Shown here: positions 39,430 to 50,050 of the stretch, piece after piece
Numbering within the stretch: the stretch's first letter is position 1
Layout: each line of letters starts with the position of its first letter
From: Aquabacterium humicola
GTDB taxonomy: Bacteria > Pseudomonadota > Gammaproteobacteria > Burkholderiales > Burkholderiaceae_C
Assembly: GCF_030167915.1 (NCBI RefSeq)
Contig: NZ_JARGNB010000005.1
Coordinates: forward strand, 310,001-374,000
Length of the DNA stretch: 64,000 nucleotides
Direction: 5' to 3'
The notes under the pieces: model-generated
What the model was told of the DNA's origin: nothing
Seen by the model: only the letters and a program-made list of their open reading frames with translations
Database searches by the model: none
Translations under genes and position numbers: made by a program

Positions 39430-39921
39430 ATGGCTTCCGCACTGAAAGACTTCGTCAGCAGCTTCATGCTGCTGGAACTGCTGAAGGGCATGAAGCTCAC
39501 CGGCCGGCATTTCTTCCAGAAGAAGATCACCGTGCAGTTCCCGGAGGAGAAGACGCCGCTGTCGCCGCGCTTCCGCGGCCTGCACGCGCTGCGCCGCTAC
39601 GAGAACGGCGAGGAGCGCTGCATCGCCTGCAAGCTGTGCGAGGCGGTGTGCCCGGCGCTGGCCATCACCATCGAATCCGATGTGCGCGACGACGGCTCCC
39701 GCCGCACGACGCGCTACGACATCGACCTGACCAAGTGCATCTTCTGCGGCTTCTGCGAGGAAAGCTGCCCGGTCGACTCGATCGTCGAGACGCACATCTT
39801 CGAGTACCACGGCGAAAAGCGCGGCGACCTGTACTTCACGAAGGACATGCTGCTGGCCGTCGGTGACCGCTACGAGAAAGAAATCGCCGCCAACAAGGAG
39901 GCCGACGCGAGGTACCGCTGA
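39430..39921 (+). CDS. nuoI: NADH-quinone oxidoreductase subunit I
   Basis: Ferredoxin-like subunit (163 aa) with two 4Fe-4S clusters, N6a and N6b, in [12 protein letters not shown] and [14 protein letters not shown]. These wire NuoG to NuoB. The start at 39430 is set by homology ([29 protein letters not shown]). A 77-base gap follows before nuoJ. Confidence 0.98.
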   Translation: MASALKDFVSSFMLLELLKGMKLTGRHFFQKKITVQFPEEKTPLSPRFRGLHALRRYENGEERCIACKLCEAVCPALAITIESDVRDDGSRRTTRYDIDLTKCIFCGFCEESCPVDSIVETHIFEYHGEKRGDLYFTKDMLLAVGDRYEKEIAANKEADARYR

Positions 39922-39998
39922 CGCCTTCGGCCCACACCCGTGCAATCAGAAGCCGGGACCGGGCCAGGAGGAGCGCGGGCGCTCAAGCCGCTCACACC

Positions 39999-40652
39999 AT
40001 GAATACCACCGGCGCACTGTTCTACCTGTTCTCCGCCGTGCTGCTGTTCGCTTCGTTCCGTGTCATCACGGCGAAGAGCACCGTGCACGCCGCGCTCTAC
40101 CTGGTGCTGGCCTTTGCCAACGCCGCCGTCATCTGGATGCTGCTGAAAGCCGAGTTCCTCGCGATTGCGCTGGTGCTCGTCTACGTCGGCGCGGTGATGG
40201 TGCTGTTCCTGTTCGTCGTGATGATGCTCGACCTGAAAGGGGACGAGTTCCGCGACGGCTTCTGGAAGCACCTGCCGCTGGCCGGCCTGATCGGCGCGGT
40301 CATCGCGCTCGAGATGGCGCTGGTGCTGATGGGCGGCTTCCGCCTGACCGAAGCGCCGGCGCTCGACCCCGCGCTCGCGAAGCTGGGCAATACCCGGCTG
40401 CTGGGCATCGAGGTCTATACGAAGTACCTGTACCCGCTGCAGGTCGCCGCCGTGCTGCTGCTGGTGGCCATCGTCGCCGCGATCGCGCTGACGCTGCGCC
40501 GCCGCAAGGACAGCCGCTACCTCGACCCGGGGCAGCAGGTGAAGGCGAAGAAGGCCGACCGCCTGCGCATCGTGAAGATGTCGCCGGTGATCGACGCGCC
40601 GGCCGCGCCGCCGGCGGCCCCCGCCGCGCCTGCCGCAGGAGAGAAGAAATGA
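39999..40652 (+). CDS. nuoJ: NADH-quinone oxidoreductase subunit J
   Basis: Five-helix membrane subunit (217 aa). Helix 3 region [18 protein letters not shown] contains the pi-bulge segment implicated in the active/deactive transition. [21 protein letters not shown] is typical. The last 25 residues are Ala/Pro-rich ([18 protein letters not shown]). The stop overlaps the nuoK start (ATGA). Confidence 0.97.
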   Translation: MNTTGALFYLFSAVLLFASFRVITAKSTVHAALYLVLAFANAAVIWMLLKAEFLAIALVLVYVGAVMVLFLFVVMMLDLKGDEFRDGFWKHLPLAGLIGAVIALEMALVLMGGFRLTEAPALDPALAKLGNTRLLGIEVYTKYLYPLQVAAVLLLVAIVAAIALTLRRRKDSRYLDPGQQVKAKKADRLRIVKMSPVIDAPAAPPAAPAAPAAGEKK

Positions 40653-40966
40653 CATTGGGTCCGATCACGCTCGGTCACTACCTGTCGCTCGGCGGCCTGC
40701 TGTTCGCGCTGTCGGTGATCGGCATCTACCTGAACCGCCGCAACCTGATCGTGCTGCTGATGGCGATCGAGCTGATGCTGCTGGCGGTGAACCTCAACTT
40801 CGTGGCCTTCTCGCACTACCTGGGCGACATGGCCGGCCAGGTGTTCGTGTTCTTCATCCTCACGGTGGCGGCCGCCGAATCGGCGATCGGCCTCGCGATC
40901 CTCGTGGTGCTGTTCCGCAACCGCGCGACCATCAACGTCGAAGAGCTCGACGCGCTGAAAGGCTGA
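40649..40966 (+). CDS. nuoK: NADH-quinone oxidoreductase subunit K
   Basis: Three-helix membrane subunit (105 aa) linking the quinone end to the antiporter-like subunits. Buried glutamates are in [19 protein letters not shown] and [18 protein letters not shown], part of the central polar axis. The ATG overlaps the nuoJ stop by four bases; nuoL starts 6 bases after the nuoK stop. Confidence 0.98.
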   Translation: MTLGPITLGHYLSLGGLLFALSVIGIYLNRRNLIVLLMAIELMLLAVNLNFVAFSHYLGDMAGQVFVFFILTVAAAESAIGLAILVVLFRNRATINVEELDALKG

Positions 40967-40972
40967 CCGCGC

Positions 40973-43000
<2,028 letters not shown>

Positions 43001-43024
43001 AGACACGCGGGCGGAGAACAACAA

Positions 43025-44503
43025 ATGGGTCTGTTGAGTGTTTCGATCTGGCTGCCGATCGCCTTCGGCGCCTTGCTGCTCGCGCTGGGGAAGGACGACA
43101 ACGCGCCGCTGGTGCGGCGTGTCGCGTTCGTCGGCGCGCTGGCGAGTTTCCTGGTCACGATTCCGCTGGTCACCGGCTTCAACACCGGCAGCGCCGCGCT
43201 GCAGTTCGTAGAGAACCTGCCGTGGATCGAGCGCTTCAACGTGCGCTACCACCTCGGCGTCGACGGCATCTCGGTGTGGTTCGTGCTGCTGACGGCGTTC
43301 ATCACGGTGATCGTCGTCGTCGCCGGCTGGGAGGTCATCACCGAGAAGGTCGCGCAGTACATGGGCGCCTTCCTGATCCTGTCGGGCCTGATGGTCGGCG
43401 TGTTCTCGGCGGCCGACGGCCTGCTGTTCTACGTCTTCTTCGAGGCGACGCTGATCCCGATGTACATCATCATCGGCGTCTGGGGCGGCCCGCGGCGTGT
43501 CTACGCGGCGTTCAAGTTCTTCCTGTACACGCTGGCCGGCTCGCTGCTGATGCTGGTCGCACTGTGCTACCTGTACTTCAAGTCGGGCGGCAGCTTCGAC
43601 ATCGCCACCTGGCACAAGCTGCCGCTGTCGATGCCGGCGCAGACACTCTTGTTCTTCGCGTTCTTCGCGGCCTTCTCGGTGAAGGTGCCGATGTGGCCGG
43701 TGCACACCTGGCTGCCGGATGCCCACGTCGAGGCGCCCACCGGCGGTTCGGTGGTGCTGGCGGCGATCATGCTGAAGCTCGGCGCCTACGGCTTCCTGCG
43801 CTTCTCGATGCCGATCGCTCCCGACGCCAGCCGCGAGTACGACTGGTTCATCATCGCGCTGAGCCTGATCGCGGTGATCTACATCGGCCTCGTCGCGCTC
43901 GTGCAGCAGGACATGAAGAAGCTGGTCGCGTACTCGTCGATCGCGCACATGGGCTTCGTGACGCTGGGCTTCTTCATCTTCAGCGAGCTCGGCATCTCGG
44001 GCGGCCTGGTGCAGATGATCTCGCACGGCTTCGTCTCGGGCGCGATGTTCCTGGCGATCGGCGTGCTGTACGACCGGGTGCATTCACGCGAGATCTCGTC
44101 CTACGGCGGCGTCGTCAATACCATGCCGAAGTTCGCGGCCTTCGCGCTGTTCTTCGCGATGGCCAACTGCGGCCTGCCGGGCACCGGCGGCTTCGTCGGC
44201 GAGTGGATGGTGATCCTCGGCACCGTGAAGACGAGCTTCTGGATCGCCGCGCTGGCCGCGACCGCGCTGATCTTCGGCGCCGCGTACACGCTGTGGATGT
44301 ACAAGCGCGTGTACTTCGGCGATGTCGCGAACGATGACGTCAAGGCCCTGAAGGACCTCGATGCGCGCGAGTTCGGCGTGATGGCCGCGCTGGCGATCGC
44401 GACGCTGTGGATGGGCGTCTATCCGAAACCCTTCACCGACGTGATGCACCACTCGGTGAACCAGCTGATCACGCACGTGTCGGCGTCCAAGCTCGTCAAG
44501 TGA
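43025..44503 (+). CDS. nuoM: NADH-quinone oxidoreductase subunit M
   Basis: Antiporter-like proton-pumping subunit (492 aa, about 14 helices). FFEATLIPMYIIIGVWGG has the conserved Glu, and AFSVKVPMWPVHTWLPDAHVEAPTGGSVVLAAIMLKLGAYGFLRF has the Lys and the discontinuous-helix region. A ribosome site (GGAG) precedes the ATG. It is 10 bases from nuoN. Confidence 0.98.
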   Translation: MGLLSVSIWLPIAFGALLLALGKDDNAPLVRRVAFVGALASFLVTIPLVTGFNTGSAALQFVENLPWIERFNVRYHLGVDGISVWFVLLTAFITVIVVVAGWEVITEKVAQYMGAFLILSGLMVGVFSAADGLLFYVFFEATLIPMYIIIGVWGGPRRVYAAFKFFLYTLAGSLLMLVALCYLYFKSGGSFDIATWHKLPLSMPAQTLLFFAFFAAFSVKVPMWPVHTWLPDAHVEAPTGGSVVLAAIMLKLGAYGFLRFSMPIAPDASREYDWFIIALSLIAVIYIGLVALVQQDMKKLVAYSSIAHMGFVTLGFFIFSELGISGGLVQMISHGFVSGAMFLAIGVLYDRVHSREISSYGGVVNTMPKFAAFALFFAMANCGLPGTGGFVGEWMVILGTVKTSFWIAALAATALIFGAAYTLWMYKRVYFGDVANDDVKALKDLDAREFGVMAALAIATLWMGVYPKPFTDVMHHSVNQLITHVSASKLVK

Positions 44504-44513
44504 GGACACCGGG

Positions 44514-46019
44514 ATGACTTCGATGACCGACATGAACTGGATGGTGAGCTGCCCCGAGGCGGTGCTGTTGATCGCAGCCTGCGCGGTGGCCCTGGTGGAC
44601 CTCTTCGTCACCGACCCGCAGCGACGGCCGACCTTCTGGCTGACGCAACTGAGCTTCGCGGTGGTGGCCGCGCTGCACCTGTGGCAGTACGACGCCGGCC
44701 TGTCGCTGTACGGCATGCAGGGCATGGTCGTCAGCGACCCGATGGGCCATCTGCTGGCCTTCTTCGCGTGCGTCGCGATGATGGTCACCGTGGCCTATGC
44801 GCAGCCCTATATCGCCGCGCGGGAGATGCTCAAGGGCGAGTACTTCGTGCTGTCGATGTTCGTGCTGCTGGGCATCATGGTGATGATCGCGGCGAACAAC
44901 TTCCTCGTGATCTACCTCGGCCTCGAGCTGATGAGCCTGTCGCTGTACGCGCTGGTCGCGCTGCGGCGCGACCACGGCGTGTCGACCGAGGCGGCGATGA
45001 AGTACTTCGTGCTCGGCGCGCTGGCCTCGGGCTTCCTGCTCTACGGCCTGTCGATGATGTACGGCGCCACCGGCTCGCTCGAGATCCCGAAGGTCTACGA
45101 GGTCATCGCCAAGGGCAAGGTGAACCAGCAGGTGCTGGTCTTCGGCATCGTCTTCGTCGTCGCCGGCCTGGCGTTCAAGCTCGGCGTCGTGCCCTTCCAC
45201 ATGTGGGTGCCCGACGTCTACCAGGGCGCGCCGACGGCGGTCACGCTGCTGATCGGCGGCGCGCCGAAGCTGGCCGCCTTCGCGATCACGATCCGCCTGC
45301 TGGTCGAGGGCATGCTGACGCTCGCGGCGCACTGGCAGCAGATGCTGATCGTGCTGGCGGTGGGCTCGCTGATCATCGGCAACCTCGCGGCCATCGCGCA
45401 GAGCAACCTCAAGCGCATGCTGGCCTACTCGACCATCTCGCAGATGGGCTTCATGCTGCTGGCGCTGACGGCCGGCGTGCTGGGCACCGAGACCAAGACC
45501 GCGGGCAATGCCTACAGCTCGGCGATGTTCTACGTCGTCACCTACGTGCTGACGACGCTGGGCACCTTCGGCCTGATCATGGTGCTGTCGCGCCAAGGCT
45601 TCGAGAACGAGGAGATCAACGACCTCGCCGGCCTCAACAAGCGCGCGCCGTGGCTCGCCGGCGTGATGACGGTGTTCATGTTCTCGCTCGCCGGCGTGCC
45701 GCCGATGGTCGGCTTCACCGCGAAGTTCGCGGTGCTGCAGGCGCTGGTGGCCACCGACGTCGCGCTCTACGTGTGGCTGGCGGTCATCGCCGTGATGCTG
45801 TCGCTGGTCGGCGCCTTCTACTACCTGCGCATCGTCAAGGTCATGTACTTCGAGGAGCCGTCGGGACCGCACGCGGGGCTGCCGGCCACCGCGGGCAGCA
45901 CCACCGGCATCAACGCGCTGCTGGCCGTCAATGGCTTCGCGGTGCTGGCCTTCGGCGTGATGCCGGGCAGCCTGATGGCGATGTGCCGCGACGCGATCCT
46001 GAAGGCGCTGGCGACCTGA
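44514..46019 (+). CDS. nuoN: NADH-quinone oxidoreductase subunit N
   Basis: Third antiporter-like subunit (501 aa, about 14 helices). Conserved parts are FLVIYLGLELMSLSLYALVALRRD and GLAFKLGVVPFHMWVPDVYQGAPTAVTLLIGGAPKLAAFA. Either ATG 44514 or ATG 44523 could start it; the first is used, preceded by GAGGACACCGGG. It ends the canonical nuo set; two small conserved genes follow on the same strand. Confidence 0.97.
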   Translation: MTSMTDMNWMVSCPEAVLLIAACAVALVDLFVTDPQRRPTFWLTQLSFAVVAALHLWQYDAGLSLYGMQGMVVSDPMGHLLAFFACVAMMVTVAYAQPYIAAREMLKGEYFVLSMFVLLGIMVMIAANNFLVIYLGLELMSLSLYALVALRRDHGVSTEAAMKYFVLGALASGFLLYGLSMMYGATGSLEIPKVYEVIAKGKVNQQVLVFGIVFVVAGLAFKLGVVPFHMWVPDVYQGAPTAVTLLIGGAPKLAAFAITIRLLVEGMLTLAAHWQQMLIVLAVGSLIIGNLAAIAQSNLKRMLAYSTISQMGFMLLALTAGVLGTETKTAGNAYSSAMFYVVTYVLTTLGTFGLIMVLSRQGFENEEINDLAGLNKRAPWLAGVMTVFMFSLAGVPPMVGFTAKFAVLQALVATDVALYVWLAVIAVMLSLVGAFYYLRIVKVMYFEEPSGPHAGLPATAGSTTGINALLAVNGFAVLAFGVMPGSLMAMCRDAILKALAT

Positions 46020-46038
46020 GCCGCGGCGTGCATTCGCG

Positions 46039-46338
46039 GTGACGGCCTCGATCTGGCTGCTGCTCGGCTTCGGTTTCGTCGCGGCCAACCTGCCGTTCCT
46101 CAGCGAGCGCGTGCTACTGGTCGGACCGCGGCCGGCGCACAAGTCCTTCTGGTGGCGGCTGCTCGAGCTGCTGCTGCTGGCCGGGCTGACGATCGCCATC
46201 GGCACGGCGATCGAGGCGCGCATCGGCCAGCGCCACCCGCAGGGCTGGCAGTTCTATGCCATCGCGCTGTGCTTGTTCGCGACCTTCGCATTCCCGGGCT
46301 TCGTCTGGCGGCATCTGCGGCGTCACCGGCCCCAATGA
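46039..46338 (+). CDS. DUF2818 family small membrane protein (GTG start)
   Basis: A 99-residue inner-membrane protein with three predicted helices (IWLLLGFGFVAANLPFL, LLELLLLAGLTIAIGTAIEARIG, FYAIALCLFATFAFPGFVW). It starts with GTG at 46039, 19 bases after nuoN. The text NLPFLSERV ... QGWQFYAI ... FAFPGFVWR is the DUF2818 pattern. In betaproteobacteria this family sits right after nuoN, so a role in complex I assembly or stability is a reasonable guess but unproven. Confidence 0.88.
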   Translation: MTASIWLLLGFGFVAANLPFLSERVLLVGPRPAHKSFWWRLLELLLLAGLTIAIGTAIEARIGQRHPQGWQFYAIALCLFATFAFPGFVWRHLRRHRPQ

Positions 46339-46350
46339 AGATCGCCGTCC

Positions 46351-46356
46351 GATAAT
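46351..46356 (+). promoter_or_regulatory. Candidate -10 element for the DUF1178 gene (leaderless)
   Basis: GATAAT ends 9 bases before the ATG at 46366, so an internal promoter could give an almost leaderless mRNA independent of the nuo operon. Confidence 0.45.
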
Positions 46357-46365
46357 GACGGCCGG

Positions 46366-46815
46366 ATGAAGGTCTTCAACCTGCGCTGCGCGCGCGATCA
46401 TGTCTTCGAGGGCTGGTTCGCTTCGGAAGAGGCGTACAGCGAGCAGCGCGCGCGTGCACTCGTCGAATGCCCGCTGTGCGGCGACCACGAGGTCGTGCGC
46501 CTGCCGTCCGCGCCGCGCCTGAACCTGTCCGGTGCGCGTGAGGAGAAGCCGGGGCCGGTGGTGCAGTCGCCGGATGCCCCCTCGCTGGAAGCGATGTGGA
46601 TGAAGGCGGTGCAGCACGTGCTGCAGAACACCGAGGACGTCGGCGCGCGCTTTTCCGAGGAAGCCCGCCGCATCCACTACGGCGAGGTCGAACGCCGCGG
46701 CATTCGCGGCGAGGCGACGCCGCAGCAGCGCGAGGCGCTGGCCGAGGAGGGCATCGAGGTGATGCAGATGCCGATGCCCAAGGCGCTCGAAGGCGGCGGC
46801 GGCAAGGTGCACTGA
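46366..46815 (+). CDS. DUF1178 family protein
   Basis: A 149-residue cytoplasmic protein. The N-terminus has a probable zinc ribbon: Cys8 in FNLRCARDHVFEGWFAS and CPLCG about 30 residues later. It has a variable Pro-rich middle and a conserved C-terminal half (ARRIHYGEVERRGIRGEATPQQREALAEEGIEV). Function unknown. The family recurs downstream of nuo operons in Burkholderiales. Confidence 0.88.
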   Translation: MKVFNLRCARDHVFEGWFASEEAYSEQRARALVECPLCGDHEVVRLPSAPRLNLSGAREEKPGPVVQSPDAPSLEAMWMKAVQHVLQNTEDVGARFSEEARRIHYGEVERRGIRGEATPQQREALAEEGIEVMQMPMPKALEGGGGKVH

Positions 46816-46849
46816 ACGCCGCCACGTGCGCAGGCGACGGCGCAGGCCC

Positions 46850-48265
46850 TCAGAGCACGCGGCCGGGATTCATCCGGTTCTGCGGATCCAGCGCCTGCTT
46901 GATCGCGCGCATCAGCTTCAGGGCCACGGGCGACTTGCGCTCGGCCAGCTCGTCGCGCTTCAAGGCGCCGATGCCGTGCTCGGCCGAGAACGAACCGTCG
47001 AAGGCCTGCACCGCGTCGTAGACGATGCGGTTGATGCCGTGCTCGTGCGCCGCCAGGAACGCGCCGGCCGGCGTGCCTTCCGGCGCCTGCACGTTGTAGT
47101 GCAGGTTGCCGTCGCCGAGGTGGCCGAAGTTGACGAGCCGCACGCCGGGATAGGCTTCGCGCAGCGCGGCATCGGTGCGCTCGCAGAAGGCGGGAATCGC
47201 CGACACCGGCAGCGCGATGTCGTGCTTGACGTTGAGACCCTCTTCGGCCTGCGCCAGCGGGATCGATTCGCGCAGATGCCACAGCGCAGCCGACTGCGCG
47301 AGGCTCTCGGCGACCGCGGCATCGCCGATCAGCGCCTGCTCCAGCGCCGCCTCCAGCAGCGACTCGAAGCGGGTGCGCGCCGTGTCGAGGCCCTCGGTAT
47401 CGGCGTACTCCAGCAGCACGGTCCACGGCGCGGGGGCCAGCGGCCGCGGCAGCTGCGGGAAATGCCGGTGCACCAGCGCCAGCGCGAAGTCGCCCATCAC
47501 CTCGAAGCCGGTGAGCCCCGGGCCGAGCCGCGACTGCGCGAGCGCCAGCAGCGCGACGCACTGGGCCAGGTTCGCGCAGGCCGCCAGCGCGGTCAGGCTG
47601 GCCGCGGGTTTCGGATGCAGCTTCAGGGTGGCCGCGGTGATGATGCCCAGCGTGCCCTCGCTGCCGATGAAGAGGTCGCGCAGGTCGTAGCCGGTGTTGT
47701 CCTTGCGCAGGCCGGCCAGGCCGTCCCAGACCTCGCCATCGGCGGTGACCACCTCCAGGCCCAGGCAGAGCTCGCGCGCGTTGCCGTAGCGCAGCACCTG
47801 CGTGCCGCCGGCGTTGGTCGCGAGGTTGCCGCCGATCGTGCAGCTGCCCTCGGCCGCCAGGCTCAGCGGCAGCAGCAGACCGGCGTCGTCGGCCTGTTGC
47901 TGCAGCACCTGCAACACGCAGCCGGCGTCGACGGTCATCGTCAGGTTCGCGGCATCGATGGCCCGCACGCGGTTCATCCGCGACAGGCTCAGCAGCACCT
48001 GCGTGCCGCTGTCGTCCGGCACGCCGCCGCCGACGAGGCCGGTATTGCCCCCCTGCGGCACGACGCTTGCGCCGTGCGCGGCGCAGGCCTTCACGACCGC
48101 GGCCACCTCGGCCGTGCTGCCCGGCCGCACGACGGCCAGCGCCTTGCCGCGCCAGCGCTTGCGCCAGTCGAGCTCCCAGGCCGACAGGTCGCCGTCGACC
48201 AGGACCTGCGGCGCCCCGACGGCGGCGCGCAGCGCATCGATCAGCGCAGCGGCGTCCATGGTCAT
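46850..48265 (-). CDS. FAD-linked 2-hydroxy-acid oxidoreductase (GlcD/D-2-hydroxyglutarate dehydrogenase-like)
   Basis: A 471-residue PCMH-type flavoprotein oxidising a D-2-hydroxy acid (glycolate, D-lactate or D-2-hydroxyglutarate). The FAD-binding motif VVPQGGNTGLVGGGVPD is near residue 75, and CTIGGNLATNAGGTQVLRYGN and LFIGSEGTLGIIT follow. The C-terminal cap has the metal/substrate segments NFGHLGDGNLHYNV and SFSAEHGIGALKRDEL. It lacks GlcE and GlcF partners nearby, which favours a stand-alone dehydrogenase. The ATG overlaps the stop of the DUF2069 gene (ATGA). Confidence 0.92.
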   Translation of the reverse strand: MTMDAAALIDALRAAVGAPQVLVDGDLSAWELDWRKRWRGKALAVVRPGSTAEVAAVVKACAAHGASVVPQGGNTGLVGGGVPDDSGTQVLLSLSRMNRVRAIDAANLTMTVDAGCVLQVLQQQADDAGLLLPLSLAAEGSCTIGGNLATNAGGTQVLRYGNARELCLGLEVVTADGEVWDGLAGLRKDNTGYDLRDLFIGSEGTLGIITAATLKLHPKPAASLTALAACANLAQCVALLALAQSRLGPGLTGFEVMGDFALALVHRHFPQLPRPLAPAPWTVLLEYADTEGLDTARTRFESLLEAALEQALIGDAAVAESLAQSAALWHLRESIPLAQAEEGLNVKHDIALPVSAIPAFCERTDAALREAYPGVRLVNFGHLGDGNLHYNVQAPEGTPAGAFLAAHEHGINRIVYDAVQAFDGSFSAEHGIGALKRDELAERKSPVALKLMRAIKQALDPQNRMNPGRVL

Positions 48266-48660
48266 GCGTTCGATCCCGCCTTGGCCTTCGCCAGCGCCAG
48301 GCGGTGCCGCACCTGGGCCGCGCAGGCGCCGAACAGCAGCACGCACAGCAGCACCTGCGTCCAGGCCAGGGGCACCACCAGGCCGCTGCTGCTGGTCGCG
48401 CGCACGATGCCTTCGGTGAAGTACAGCCACACCAGCAGGCTCAGCCAGCGGTAGGTGTAGAGCCGGTGCTTCAGCAGTCCGGCGAGCGGAATGGCCAGCG
48501 GCACGACCTTCAGCGCCCAGGTGCGCTGGCCCGTGGGCGCGAGCCACAGTTCCCACGCCAGGCCCAGCACGATCAGCGAGAGCAGGCTCGCCACCGCGAC
48601 GAAGCGCGTGCGTCGCACGAAGCCGTCTGGTGATGGGGCAGGGGACGGCAGGTCGGTCAT
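48262..48660 (-). CDS. DUF2069 family membrane protein
   Basis: A 132-residue inner-membrane protein with about four helices (FVAVASLLSLIVLGLAWELWLAP, LKVVPLAIPLAGLL, WLSLLVWLYFTEGIVRA, WTQVLLCVLLFGACAAQVRHRL). ALKVVPLAIPL and YTYRWLSLLVWLYFTEG are the family signature. Function unknown. I chose ATG 48660; an ATG at 48684 would add eight residues. It is translationally coupled to the downstream FAD oxidoreductase and divergent from the YihY-type gene. Confidence 0.87.
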   Translation of the reverse strand: MTDLPSPAPSPDGFVRRTRFVAVASLLSLIVLGLAWELWLAPTGQRTWALKVVPLAIPLAGLLKHRLYTYRWLSLLVWLYFTEGIVRATSSSGLVVPLAWTQVLLCVLLFGACAAQVRHRLALAKAKAGSNA

Positions 48661-48693
48661 CGTCAGCGCGGGCACGGCTGGCATGATAGCCGG

Positions 48694-50016
48694 ATGACCC
48701 TCGACGACCCCGCCGCGAACGCAGCGCCGACCGGTGCAGGAACCGGCATGCAGGTCGCTGCGCCGAGCGGCGCGCAACCGGGCGCCTTCACGCAGGACGC
48801 CGTGCGCCGCCGCCTGCGCACGCAGCTGCGCCGCCTGCTCGACGTGCTGCGCACCTGGCCCTGGTTCGAGACGGTCAAGATGCTGCGCCACCGCTTCCGC
48901 GAGGACCACCTCGGCCTCACCGCCAGCAGCCTGACCTTCACCACCCTGATCGGCCTCGTGCCGCTGGCCACCGTCACGCTGGCGCTGTTCTCGGCCTTCC
49001 CGATGTTCGGCCGCTTCCAGCTCGCGCTGCAGCAGTACCTGATCCAGAGCCTGGTGCCGGACACCATCGCGCGGCCGGTGCTGCAGGCGCTGACGCAGTT
49101 CGCCGCCAAGGCCAGCCGGCTTGGCAGCGTCGGCCTGATCGTGCTCGGGCTCACCGCGCTGGCGCTGGTGTTCACGATCGACCGCACGCTCAACGGCATC
49201 TGGCGGGTCAACAAGCCGCGGCCGCTGGCGCAGCGCGTGCTCGTCTACTGGGCGGCGATGACGCTGGGCCCGCTGCTGCTCGGCGCCAGCCTGACGCTCA
49301 CTTCCTACGCTATCTCGGCATCGAAGGGCATCGTCGGCGAACTGCCCGGCGGCGTCAGCCTGCTGCTGGGCCTGGTCGAGTTCGGCCTGCTGGCCACCGG
49401 CATGGCCGGGCTGTTCCGCTTCGTGCCCAACACGCACGTGCAGTGGGCGCATGCCTGGGCCGGCGGGCTGTTCGTCGCCGTCGGCTTCGAGATCGCCAAA
49501 CGCCTGCTGGCCTGGTACGTCGCCGCGGTGCCGACCTATTCGGTGGTCTACGGCACCTTCGCCACCTTGCCGATCTTCCTGCTGTGGATCTACCTCGGCT
49601 GGGTCATCGTGCTGCTCGGCGCGGTGATCGCGGCCTATGCGCCGAGCCTCGCGATGCGCGTGGTGCGGCTGCCCGACCGGCCCGGCCAGCGCTTCGCGCT
49701 CGCGGTGTCCATCCTGCGCCTGCTGGCCAATGCCCGCGGCGAGGCGCAACGCGGCTTCAGCCCAGAGGCGTTGGCCGGAGCGCTGCGCATCGATCCGCTG
49801 CAGGTCGAGCCGGTCACCGAGGCGCTGGTCGCGCTGGACTGGTGCGGCCGGCTCGACGAAGAGGGCGCCCAGCGCGTGGTGCTGCTGATCGACCCCACGC
49901 AGACCCCGGCGGCGCCGCTGATCGACAAGCTGCTGCTGGCCGACAAGCAGGCCACCGGAGCCTTCCGCAACCGCGCCGGCTTCGCGGCGCTGACGGTCGA
50001 AGCCCTGATCCACTGA
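48694..50016 (+). CDS. YihY/BrkB family inner-membrane protein
   Basis: A 440-residue UPF0761/YihY protein (historically misnamed ribonuclease BN). About 60 N-terminal cytoplasmic residues precede six helices. The conserved start of the membrane domain is DHLGLTASSLTFTTLIGLVPLATVTLALFSAFP, and the end is YGTFATLPIFLLWIYLGWVIVLLGAVIAAY. The C-terminal 110 residues look like a winged-helix domain. Function is unsettled. No strong ribosome site. Confidence 0.9.
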   Translation: MTLDDPAANAAPTGAGTGMQVAAPSGAQPGAFTQDAVRRRLRTQLRRLLDVLRTWPWFETVKMLRHRFREDHLGLTASSLTFTTLIGLVPLATVTLALFSAFPMFGRFQLALQQYLIQSLVPDTIARPVLQALTQFAAKASRLGSVGLIVLGLTALALVFTIDRTLNGIWRVNKPRPLAQRVLVYWAAMTLGPLLLGASLTLTSYAISASKGIVGELPGGVSLLLGLVEFGLLATGMAGLFRFVPNTHVQWAHAWAGGLFVAVGFEIAKRLLAWYVAAVPTYSVVYGTFATLPIFLLWIYLGWVIVLLGAVIAAYAPSLAMRVVRLPDRPGQRFALAVSILRLLANARGEAQRGFSPEALAGALRIDPLQVEPVTEALVALDWCGRLDEEGAQRVVLLIDPTQTPAAPLIDKLLLADKQATGAFRNRAGFAALTVEALIH

Positions 50017-50034
50017 ACGCCACTGCCGAACGCG

Positions 50035-50040
50035 GATAAT
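50035..50040 (+). promoter_or_regulatory. Candidate -10 element for hrpA (near-leaderless)
   Basis: GATAAT, five of six matches, ends 10 bases before the GTG start of hrpA, leaving a predicted leader of only 3-4 bases. Confidence 0.45.
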
Positions 50041-50050
50041 CCGCGCTCCC

